The notes beneath the pieces were generated by a model that did no database searches, was not told the origin of the DNA, and was given only the letters and a program-made list of their open reading frames with translations. Shown here piece after piece: positions 8,417 to 15,662 of a stretch of 64,000 nt of DNA. Position numbers and translations under genes: made by a program. Source of the stretch: Caballeronia glebae (GTDB lineage Bacteria; Pseudomonadota; Gammaproteobacteria; Burkholderiales; Burkholderiaceae); contig NZ_FCOJ02000016.1 in assembly GCF_001545035.1 (NCBI RefSeq), positions 62,001 through 126,000 of the forward strand. The letters are read 5' to 3'. Position 1 is the stretch's first letter. Every line of letters starts with the position of its first letter.

Positions 8417-9529
8417 ATGAACGTCAACACAGTGATGGGCGGTGCCTTCGCTTGGCCCGTTCGCACTTTCAAACGCTTCGGTGCGGACCGCGGTGCGCCC
8501 ATGGCCGCGAGCATCGCGTTCTATTCGGCTTTTTCGCTCGCGCCGACTCTCGTCATGGTGATTGCCGTGGCCGGTCTCGTGTTCGGCGCCGAGGCGGCGC
8601 GCGGACAGCTCTTTCAACAGATCAGCGGCATGCTCGGCAAGGATGCAGCCGCAAGCGTCCAGGCGATCGTCGCGCACGCGCACCAGAGCGGTGGAAGCGG
8701 CATCGCAGCGGTGCTTTCGTTCGTGCTGCTGGCGGTCGGGGCTTCCGCCACGTTTTCTTCGTTGAACACTGCTCTGTCGATAATCTGGCCGAAGGGCGCC
8801 AAGAAGGAATCGGGCGTCGCCATGCTCGTCAAGGTCCGGCTGATCTCCTTCGGCCTCGTCATGGGCGTCGCGTTCCTCTTGGTCGTCTCGCTGGTGCTCG
8901 ACACCGCCGTGCAGGCCGCCGGGAAATGGGTGTTCGGCGATTCGCCGCTCGTCATCGTCGGCGACATCGTGCAGTTCGTGCTCGGGCTTGTGATTCTTTG
9001 CGGTGCTTTCGGGGCGTTGTTGAAATATCTGCCGGATGGTCATGTGCCCTGGCGCGATGCGCTGGTCGGTGGCGCCATCTCGGCCGTGCTGTTCTCCGTA
9101 GGCAAGAAGCTCTTCGCCGTTTATCTGACACACGCGGGAACGGCTAACGCGTTCGGCGCGGCAGGCTCGCTCGCTGTCCTGCTGATGTGGCTGTATTTCG
9201 CCGCTGCCGTCTTGCTGCTGGGCGCGGAAGCAGCGGCCTCGCGGGTGGAAGCGCGCGAGGGGGGCGCGGAACGTGAGCCGGAACCGTCGTCGGACGCGAT
9301 GCCGGCGAAACCGACGCGGGCGCAGGTTATCCCCGCAGCCAACGACGCCGTGGTTCCTGCACCGGTCATGCGCTCCGTCGAACCGGTCGGGTCGATGTGG
9401 ACGAAGCTTCTGGCGAAGGGCATCAACGCCGTGAAGGCCAATCCGAGCCGGTTCGCTATCGCGGCGGCGGGCGCGGGCCTCTTTGTTTTCACGAGGAGCA
9501 CACATCGTCCGACCGACAGGAAACCGTGA
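8417..9529 (+). CDS. YihY/BrkB (UPF0761) family inner-membrane protein
   Basis: A 370-residue membrane protein with about six hydrophobic segments. The YihY signature is present: GAPMAASIAFYSAFSLAPTL near residue 30, SALNTALSIIW-like segment (SSLNTALSIIWP), then the paired late helices with PDGHVPWRDALVGG and GAAGSLAVLLMWLYF. The family was once misnamed RNase BN and its biochemical role is still unclear, possibly transport or envelope maintenance. A polar C-terminal tail from about residue 280 ends in a further weak hydrophobic stretch and is longer than in E. coli YihY. GGGAGACAGCT precedes the ATG. Confidence 0.88.
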   Translation: MNVNTVMGGAFAWPVRTFKRFGADRGAPMAASIAFYSAFSLAPTLVMVIAVAGLVFGAEAARGQLFQQISGMLGKDAAASVQAIVAHAHQSGGSGIAAVLSFVLLAVGASATFSSLNTALSIIWPKGAKKESGVAMLVKVRLISFGLVMGVAFLLVVSLVLDTAVQAAGKWVFGDSPLVIVGDIVQFVLGLVILCGAFGALLKYLPDGHVPWRDALVGGAISAVLFSVGKKLFAVYLTHAGTANAFGAAGSLAVLLMWLYFAAAVLLLGAEAAASRVEAREGGAEREPEPSSDAMPAKPTRAQVIPAANDAVVPAPVMRSVEPVGSMWTKLLAKGINAVKANPSRFAIAAAGAGLFVFTRSTHRPTDRKP

Positions 9530-9857
9530 AGATCGTCTGCTGGCGCGCCGCCGAAGGCTTCTCCCGTTCGATTTTGGAGAGGTGCGAGGCGCGCGATCCG
9601 TTCACCTGCTCGTCATGGAGCGTTTCGATCAAGACGACCCACTAGCCCTTTTTTGGCAGGTTGGCCGGCAGTTGCTATTAATACGATTCACGCGACAAGG
9701 TTGACGTGTTCTGCAGTCATGTCCCGATCGATTCGAGCGCATCGCCGGACGCTCGGCGGGCGTTCGGCCGACGCATTCGCGCGACCGGCGCGCTCTTGGG
9801 GACACGCGGCACGCAGCATGCTCTCTCGGTTTGATCAACACGACCGGCGAAATCCTC
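9530..9857. other. Gap without a recognisable gene
   Basis: The 328 bases between the YihY and SDR genes contain a short open frame ending at 9704 (starting MERFDQDDPLALFW at 9616), with no convincing ribosome site or family. A T-rich run near 9650 has no clear stem before it. Confidence 0.35.
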
Positions 9858-10889
9858 ATGCGAATAAAGCTCAAACCACTCAGCGAACAGGTCATCGTCA
9901 TCACCGGCGCGACGAGCGGAATCGGACTTGTCACCGCGAGAACGGCTGCGAAACGCGGCGCGCGCCTGATGCTCGTGGCGCGCGATGAAGCGGCGCTAAA
10001 AGCGCTATCGGAAGAGTTATCGCAAGGCGACAAGCAGCAGGCCGCCTACGCCGTCGCCGACGTGGGCGATGTGGCCCAGTTGCAGGCGGCAGCCGATGCG
10101 ACCATCGCGCGATTCGGCCGCTTCGACACATGGATCAACAATGCGGGCGTGTCGCTCTATGGCCGTTGTGTCGATGTCCCGCTGGAAGACCAGCGCAAGC
10201 TCTTCGATACCAACTTCTGGGGCATCGTGCATGGCTCGCTCATTGCGCTGAAATATCTGCGTCAGCACGGCGGTGCTTTGATCAATCTCGGCAGTGAGCT
10301 GTCGGATGTCGCGATTCCGCTGCAGGGCGCCTATGTCGCGTCGAAACATGCCGTCAAGGGGTATACCGATGCGCTGCGCATCGAACTGGAAAACGAACGT
10401 GCGCCCGTGTCCGTCACGCTGATCAAGCCTGCCGGAATCGATACGCTCTTCGTCGAGCATGCAAGAAACTACCTCCAACACGAGCCCAGGCTGCCGCAAC
10501 CGGTCTACGCGCCCGAAGTGGTGGCGAAGGCCATACTGCACTGCGCTGTGGTGCCCGAGCGCGACGTTTATGTCGGTGGCGCGTCGCGCGCGACGGCTTG
10601 GTTCGGCCAGCGTGCGCCGCGACTGTACGACAGGCTGGCGAGCCTCGTCGGCGTCAAAGCCCAGCTCACGCGGCAGCTTCATGGCGACGGCGATGCACTC
10701 TACGAGGGAGCCGGCAGCCTGCGCGAACGCTCGGGTCGCAACGGCAAAGTGCGCGAGCGAAGCCTGTACACCGATGCGCGTATCGATCCGCCCAGTGTGC
10801 GCGGCGTGGCAATGGGCGTGGCCGCTTTGTTGCTACTCGAGGCAGGCCGGCGCTACGTTCGCTCGACGCGCCGGCAGCAGCTTCAATGA
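9858..10889 (+). CDS. SDR-family oxidoreductase with C-terminal hydrophobic segment
   Basis: A 343-residue short-chain dehydrogenase, longer than classical members. The N-terminus carries TGATSGIG, followed by NNAGVSLYG and the catalytic Ser in NLGSELSD and Tyr/Lys in YVASKHAVKG. After about residue 260 an extension ends in a hydrophobic helix VAMGVAALLLLEAG, so the enzyme is probably membrane-attached. A TTG at 9831 gives a nine-residue longer form; I prefer the ATG at 9858 although the ribosome site (GGCGAAA) is weak. This SDR type is frequently found among stress genes. The substrate is unknown. Confidence 0.85.
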   Translation: MRIKLKPLSEQVIVITGATSGIGLVTARTAAKRGARLMLVARDEAALKALSEELSQGDKQQAAYAVADVGDVAQLQAAADATIARFGRFDTWINNAGVSLYGRCVDVPLEDQRKLFDTNFWGIVHGSLIALKYLRQHGGALINLGSELSDVAIPLQGAYVASKHAVKGYTDALRIELENERAPVSVTLIKPAGIDTLFVEHARNYLQHEPRLPQPVYAPEVVAKAILHCAVVPERDVYVGGASRATAWFGQRAPRLYDRLASLVGVKAQLTRQLHGDGDALYEGAGSLRERSGRNGKVRERSLYTDARIDPPSVRGVAMGVAALLLLEAGRRYVRSTRRQQLQ

Positions 10890-10978
10890 GCGCGTCGCAC
10901 CGTGTCTCCAAAGGACCGGCGCATCCAGATGAATGACACTTAGCCATGAGGCCGTGCCGTAATCGGCCGGAATCGACG

Positions 10979-11323
10979 ATGATGTTTCTGTTTGTCGAAG
11001 ACGATGAAAACCTTGCCGCTGCGTTCGCAGAACTGGCTGCGTCGCTCGGGCATGATGCCGACATTGCGCGCACGGGCGGCGAGGCGCTTCGCATGGCGGC
11101 CGGGACGCGCTACGACACCGTCTTCCTGGATATCGGCCTGCCTGACATGGATGGCCGTAAACTTTGCGAATACATTCGTTTCGCCGGCGCCTCGAACGAG
11201 GCCTGCATCGTCGCGGTAACTGGCGATCAGGGGTTCGACGCATCGTCTTCAGTGCAATTCGACGGCTGTCTGCGCAAGCCGGTTACGGCATCCGATCTCA
11301 CCGTGACCATTCGGCGCTGTTGA
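10979..11323 (+). CDS. Stand-alone response-regulator receiver protein
   Basis: A 114-residue single receiver domain. The acidic pair VEDDEN is at the N-terminus, the phospho-accepting Asp in FLDIGLPDMDG near residue 53, Thr in AVTGDQ and the conserved Lys in CLRKPVT. No output domain, so it acts by protein contact or as a phosphate sink. I chose the ATG pair at 10979/10982 over the upstream ATG at 10946 because the extra 11 residues are not receiver-like. No kinase is adjacent. Confidence 0.85.
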   Translation: MMFLFVEDDENLAAAFAELAASLGHDADIARTGGEALRMAAGTRYDTVFLDIGLPDMDGRKLCEYIRFAGASNEACIVAVTGDQGFDASSSVQFDGCLRKPVTASDLTVTIRRC

Positions 11324-11438
11324 GGCGCCACTCGAATGCCGTATGTTTTCGGCTATCGGGCTGCCGCGTGTCCTGGATAAGCTTGACTTAACGAAAGCGG
11401 CGCTACGATCTTGGCCCGGACAATGTGGGTGGGCTTTC

Positions 11439-11657
11439 ATGAATCAATTCTTCACCGATCGGCCAGGAGCCATCCGGCGCATCATCGCCATCAAGCGCGA
11501 TGGAACCGAAACGTCCCGTGCGACTGTAGTCGGCAGGCTTAAGGATGGCAGAGAAGTCCATGGACTCGAACAGGTACTGCTGCATCTGCGGGTTGGGCGC
11601 GTCGCGTATTTTTCTTGCGAAGGTTCATCCGACCACGATATCGTTTTTGTCAGCTAG
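11439..11657 (+). CDS. Hypothetical 72-residue protein
   Basis: A small hydrophilic protein (MNQFFTDRPGAIRRIIAIKR at the N-terminus, ending DHDIVFVS) with an alternating beta-strand-like pattern. I recognise no family. The frame extends upstream to 11343, but the ATG at 11439 begins the compositionally normal part. No strong ribosome site is visible. Its direction matches the preceding receiver gene, 115 bases away. Confidence 0.4.
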   Translation: MNQFFTDRPGAIRRIIAIKRDGTETSRATVVGRLKDGREVHGLEQVLLHLRVGRVAYFSCEGSSDHDIVFVS

Positions 11658-11746
11658 AGGTCGGCGGTACGTCGCCCGATTCGCGTCCTGTCGGGCCGGT
11701 CCGGACTCATACGCTACTTTTGCCGTTCTTTCCACACTGGACCGCG

Positions 11747-11902
11747 CTACCGCGATGCGCTGTTTCCCGTGGCCGGCTCGATCGCCAGGTGTCGGTGCGC
11801 CGTGATCCGGAAAGCGCCCGAGCGGCCCTCAAGGCCGCCCGCTTCTTCCTAGAGCCAATAAGCGAGTGTACGGATCTGCTGTCCTGTCGCCAGGACGTTC
11901 AT
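11747..11902 (-). pseudogene. DUF2934 gene interrupted by an in-frame amber stop
   Basis: From the ATG at 11902 the frame reads MNVLATGQQIRTLAYWL, then TAG, then EEAGGLEGRSGAFRITAH to a TAG at 11747-11749. The intact paralogue at 5613-5798 reads MHILATEEQIRALAYRLW followed by AEAGSP at the same point, so the stop replaces the conserved Trp (TGG to TAG). The frame is otherwise uninterrupted over 51 codons. No other lesion is seen, which suggests a recent loss. Confidence 0.7.
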
Positions 11903-11976
11903 GAGTCGCACCTCGGAAGCGGAGCGATCCGCCATGTCTGGCGTCGTCCCGCTGTCCATCCACGACCATGCCCGCC

Positions 11977-12345
11977 TCAACGCGCGGCAAGCATCCCGAC
12001 CACGACGCCGACCAGCGTGGCCATCGTGATTGCCTTCCACGGATTCTCGTGGACGAAATCGTCCGTTGTATCGGCGGCGGCCCTGTACTTTCTGGTCACC
12101 GCATCTTGTACGTCGGCAAACTTTTCTTTCGCACTAGCGCGCAGATCACTCGACGGCGAAGCGCCGCTATTCCCCTCCCACGACTGAGATGCTTCGCGAA
12201 AGCCGTTGTTGTCGGCTTTCGCGGACGTTTCGTTGTCTCCGCTCGGCGAAGCCATTTTTTCGCTCGTTGGGAATTCATAGGCACTGCCGGCTTTTTCAGT
12301 CGCCAGAGCGTCGATGGGTTCGTGAGCGCGGTCGTTGTCAGCCAT
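11977..12345 (-). CDS. DUF883 (YqjD/ElaB-like) membrane-anchored protein
   Basis: A 122-residue protein with an acidic disordered N-terminal half, an amphipathic middle (SAKEKFADVQDAVTRKYR) and a C-terminal hydrophobic helix, WKAITMATLVGVVVGMLAAR, the classic DUF883 tail. In E. coli the related YqjD and ElaB are inner-membrane proteins induced by RpoS in stationary phase that bind ribosomes. The frame is open far upstream, but GGAGGCAACC sits before the ATG at 12345. A truncated paralogue fused to a porin remnant lies at 42245-42725. Confidence 0.85.
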   Translation of the reverse strand: MADNDRAHEPIDALATEKAGSAYEFPTSEKMASPSGDNETSAKADNNGFREASQSWEGNSGASPSSDLRASAKEKFADVQDAVTRKYRAAADTTDDFVHENPWKAITMATLVGVVVGMLAAR

Positions 12346-12543
12346 GGTTGCCTCCAATGGGCACTGTGTGGATACGGTGAGGTCGCGGGCGCGCCGAGAA
12401 AGATGCAGGGGTCGGCATGAATGCTTTCCGCGCATCCGGCATGCGAGTATCGCAATTGCCGTGCCGTCGGCTGAGCAGTGCACGGCGGATGGGGCACGAC
12501 GATTGCCGGATGACGAACGAGCCACTGAACCAGGAGCATCACG

Positions 12544-12864
12544 ATGAATCGGAAAGCACTGAACCGGGTGCCCCGCGCGCTGCCTGTTTGCGGGGTAATT
12601 CTCGCCGTGGTCGTGGGAGCCAGCGCTCCCGCGAGAGCTCAACCGACCGGCGCCGCCAATACGGGATCGCAAACGCAAACGCAGCGAACTCCGGGCGACG
12701 GACGGGTCAGTGGTCAAGGCTCATCGGGCGGAATGCAGCCAAGTACACCGGGCGGCGCACCCGACAGCTCGCCGAGTAACGGTGACGCCGGTTCGCGCGG
12801 TTCCGCAGGCGGGATGCAACCTGCGACTCCCGGAGGGGGAAATCACGGGGCGACGTCGCACTAG
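12544..12864 (+). CDS. Small secreted Gly/Ser/Pro-rich protein
   Basis: A 106-residue protein with a typical Sec signal peptide (basic start MNRKALNRVPRA, hydrophobic core, ARAQ cleavage site near residue 33). The mature part is low-complexity and contains two copies of an SGGMQPSTPGG/AGGMQPATPGG motif. CAGGAGCATCACG precedes the ATG. It is divergent from the DUF883 gene and probably resides in the periplasm. No family recognised. Confidence 0.6.
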   Translation: MNRKALNRVPRALPVCGVILAVVVGASAPARAQPTGAANTGSQTQTQRTPGDGRVSGQGSSGGMQPSTPGGAPDSSPSNGDAGSRGSAGGMQPATPGGGNHGATSH

Positions 12865-13287
12865 GCAATTCGAAGGCGCTGTTCTGCTGTTCAGGCGCAT
12901 GCAGCCGAGTTGCTCGTTCCCGCGCGCTGGGAGTATGCGGCTTGCTTAGCATGCGCATCGGCACTGCTCTCTGCGTTCCCGTGGCAAGGACCTCTTCCCC
13001 ACGGGGAGTTATCGCGGTCAGATCGCAGGAAGTTCGGCGGGTTTCGCAAAACTTGATCGACCGAACTTACTTATTCGGCCCGATCAGATGGCGAGGCTAG
13101 ACCACGAACGGCGGCACGGGCGACGACCAAAGTCGAACAGCAGTGCGCAACGCACGCTCATAGAGTGTTCGCTCTTTAGACTGCTCTGGAACACCCGCCG
13201 TCGGCCGAACGCTTCGAGATACAAGCGTGTTCAAAGCGTGGGCACAGGCCGTGCGTTCCATGACAGACCCTCGACCGGTCCCTTTCA
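12865..13287. other. Gap without a recognisable gene
   Basis: 423 bases with no supported gene on either strand. The open frame starting at 13088 on the plus strand runs into the receiver gene in another frame and has no family resemblance. Confidence 0.35.
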
Positions 13288-13677
13288 ATGTCGCGTCTCC
13301 CTCCCTGCCTTTCTGCGCCCTCCATACTTCTCATCGATGACGAGCCCGACATTCGCACCGTCTGGTCTATGCTGCTGGAGGCGGAGGGCATGGAGGTGAG
13401 CAGTGCGCGCGACGGCGCGGATGGCTTGACGCACGCGCAGGCGCATGCCCCCGACGTAATTGTGTGTGACTACATGATGCCCGGCATGAATGGGTTAGAA
13501 GTTTGTGATGCTGTCCGAGCGGACAAAGACCTCAAAGGCACAGCGCTCATTCTCTGGTCCGCTGCCAGAGGCATCCAAGCTGGCGGCCGAGTTGACCTTG
13601 TCCTCGAAAAGCCTGTGGACTTTGACGCTTTCATTAGGCAAATCCGCCACCTGCTGCGCCGACGCACGCCTCGGTAA
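13288..13677 (+). CDS. Stand-alone response-regulator receiver protein
   Basis: A 129-residue receiver domain with LLIDDEPD at the N-terminus, phospho-Asp in VCDYMMPGMNG near residue 57, and Lys in VLEKPVD. There is no output domain. It precedes the HigA-like/KaiC-like/kinase gene set by about 135 bases in the same direction, so it may take part in that signalling pathway. Confidence 0.85.
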   Translation: MSRLPPCLSAPSILLIDDEPDIRTVWSMLLEAEGMEVSSARDGADGLTHAQAHAPDVIVCDYMMPGMNGLEVCDAVRADKDLKGTALILWSAARGIQAGGRVDLVLEKPVDFDAFIRQIRHLLRRRTPR

Positions 13678-13812
13678 TTTTTGGCTTTTTGTGACTCTCT
13701 TATCGGCTTTCGAAGTCGCCTTTTACCGACCACTGCGGAGCAATCATTAATCGTCTTCAGCCACCGTCCTATGGTGTCATCCCAGCGTAGCGTTTCGCGT
13801 TACACTGCGCGA

Positions 13813-14181
13813 GTGAAAACGGTTCATATCGGCAGAGCTTCCACGCGATCGCCCGCCACGTACCCGGGCGGACTGCTGCGTGACTACATCTTGCCGTCGC
13901 TCGGCGTCACCGTCACGCAAGCCGCGAATGATCTCGCTATCTCCCGTCAAACACTCCACCGCGTGCTCGCCGGGCAAATGGCCATATCCGTCGCGATGGC
14001 TGCTCGACTGGAGCGGTATTGTGCGATTTCCGCGTCCTTCTGGCTCATTCGACAAAGCGAGTACGACCTTGCGCGCGTGCTTCGCGATGAGGCGAGAGCG
14101 CTTTCGCGCATTCCGCGGCATAAGTTGCCTCACGAAGTGATCGAACTTTTAGGAGCGGTGGATGACTCACGAGCCCAATAG
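13813..14181 (+). CDS. HigA-like XRE-family HTH protein
   Basis: A 122-residue protein from a GTG start (an ATG at 13771 would add 14 residues; neither has a good ribosome site). The middle matches the HigA antitoxin fold: PGGLLRDYILPSLGVTVTQA then the helix-turn-helix ANDLAISRQTLHRVLAGQMA and SVAMAARLERY. No HigB-type toxin frame lies on either side, so this is a solitary HigA-like regulator. Its last 20 bases overlap the start of the KaiC-like gene, so the two are likely co-expressed. Confidence 0.7.
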   Translation: MKTVHIGRASTRSPATYPGGLLRDYILPSLGVTVTQAANDLAISRQTLHRVLAGQMAISVAMAARLERYCAISASFWLIRQSEYDLARVLRDEARALSRIPRHKLPHEVIELLGAVDDSRAQ

Positions 14182-15661
14182 CAGCATCGCTTCCACCGGC
14201 ATACCGGGCTTGGACGACATCCTGGGCGGTGGTTTGTCTCGCGGGCACGTCTTCCTTCTGGAAGGACACCCCGGCACCGGTAAAACCACTGTTGCTCTCC
14301 AATTCCTTCTTGCTGAGCCCGACGAGGTCGGACTCTACGTCACGCTGTCTGAGACGGAGAAAGAACTGCGCGCTGGCGCGGCGTCGCACGGATGGACGTT
14401 GAAAGACAATCTAACGGTTTTCGAGCTGGTGCCGCCTGAGAGTCTCCTTGACGGAACCCAGCAACAAAGCCTGCTCTACTCGTTTGATCTTGAGCTTGGC
14501 GAAACGATCAGGCAGCTTTTCGAGATCTTTGAACGGGTCAAGCCGAGTCGCATCGTGCTCGATAGTCTTTCTGAGATTCGCCTGCTTGCACAAAGCTCGC
14601 TGCGGTACAGGCGGCAGATCCTCGCGTTGAAACATTACTTCGCCCGCCATGGCGCGACGGTACTGCTGCTTGATGATCTGACCGCGGAGTTTCAAGACAA
14701 GACTGTCCACAGTATCGCGCACGGCGTGATCAAGCTCGAAGAGACGGCGCCGGAGTACGGCGCTGAGCGGCGACGCGTCAGGATCACAAAGTACCGCGGT
14801 CGAGCTTACCGAGGCGGGTATCACGATTTCATTATTCGTCCCGGCGGAGTCATGGTCTTTCCCCGCCTCATCGCATCCGAGCATCGCACGAGATTCGCGC
14901 GTGTCCAGGCAAAAACAGATATTGCCGAACTCGACGCTTTGCTCGGCGGCGGCATCGAACAAGGTTCGAGTACTTTGGTGTTGGGCCCGGCTGGTACAGG
15001 GAAGAGCACCTTCGTATTTCAGTTTCTCGCGGCCGCCGTCCGGCGCGGCGAACGCGCAGCGATGTTTGTATTCGACGAGGAACTCGGGTTGCTGTTCCAG
15101 CGTACGCGCGCGATGGGTCTGGACCTGGAAGGCATGCGCGATGAGGGCATGCTGCACATCGAGCAACTGGATGCCGCTGAACTGTCGCCCGGCGAATTTG
15201 CATATCGGGTTCGTGCGCGCGTTGACAAGGCGCAGGCCAAAATCGTTGCCATCGACAGCCTGAACGGTTATCAGGCCGCCATGCCCGACGAACAGGCGCT
15301 TATATTGCACATCCACGAACTGCTGCAGTACCTCAACCGTCAAGGCGCCACCACGTTTCTCACCGTCGCCCAGCACGGGTTGGTAGGAGAGATGAAGACG
15401 CCCGTCGACCTTACTTACCTCGCCGACACCGTGATCCTGCTGCGCTATTTCGAAGCGGTGGGAAAGGTGCGTCGCGCGGTATCGGTGATCAAAAAGCGTA
15501 CAGGCGAGCATGAACAAACCATTCGCGAATTCGGAATTGGATCAAGCGGTTTATTCCTTGGCCAGCCACTCGAAAATCTTCAAGGCGTGTTACGCGGCGT
15601 GCCAAGCTTCGTCGGAGACGCCGAGCGATTGCTGAGCCGGGACGGCGCGAGCCGTGCGTGA
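14162..15661 (+). CDS. KaiC/RadA-superfamily ATPase with two KaiC domains
   Basis: A 499-residue protein made of two RecA-like KaiC domains. The first has Walker A GHPGTGKTT (residues 35-43), SETEKEL catalytic glutamates and Walker B VLDSLSE. The second starts near residue 250 with DALLGGGIEQGSS, Walker A GPAGTGKST near 275, and DEELG glutamates. It therefore has the cyanobacterial KaiC layout. There is no KaiA or KaiB in the window. Similar non-cyanobacterial KaiC homologues are coupled to histidine kinases and stress or light signalling rather than a proven clock. TTTTAGGAGCGGTGG precedes the ATG. The kinase begins one base after its stop codon. Confidence 0.85.
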   Translation: MTHEPNSSIASTGIPGLDDILGGGLSRGHVFLLEGHPGTGKTTVALQFLLAEPDEVGLYVTLSETEKELRAGAASHGWTLKDNLTVFELVPPESLLDGTQQQSLLYSFDLELGETIRQLFEIFERVKPSRIVLDSLSEIRLLAQSSLRYRRQILALKHYFARHGATVLLLDDLTAEFQDKTVHSIAHGVIKLEETAPEYGAERRRVRITKYRGRAYRGGYHDFIIRPGGVMVFPRLIASEHRTRFARVQAKTDIAELDALLGGGIEQGSSTLVLGPAGTGKSTFVFQFLAAAVRRGERAAMFVFDEELGLLFQRTRAMGLDLEGMRDEGMLHIEQLDAAELSPGEFAYRVRARVDKAQAKIVAIDSLNGYQAAMPDEQALILHIHELLQYLNRQGATTFLTVAQHGLVGEMKTPVDLTYLADTVILLRYFEAVGKVRRAVSVIKKRTGEHEQTIREFGIGSSGLFLGQPLENLQGVLRGVPSFVGDAERLLSRDGASRA

Positions 15662-15662
15662 C

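Noticed and set aside
8141-9505. 454-codon minus-strand open frame opposite the YihY gene
   Set aside because: Shadow; YihY motifs are clear on the plus strand.
9831-9857. TTG start for the SDR at 9858
   Set aside because: No ribosome site and the extra residues are not conserved-looking; ATG at 9858 starts just before the Rossmann motif.
13681-14181. HigBA toxin-antitoxin pair
   Set aside because: Only a HigA-like protein is present; no HigB-type toxin frame upstream or downstream.
14411-15517. 368-codon minus-strand frame opposite the KaiC-like gene
   Set aside because: Shadow; no motif and no ribosome site.
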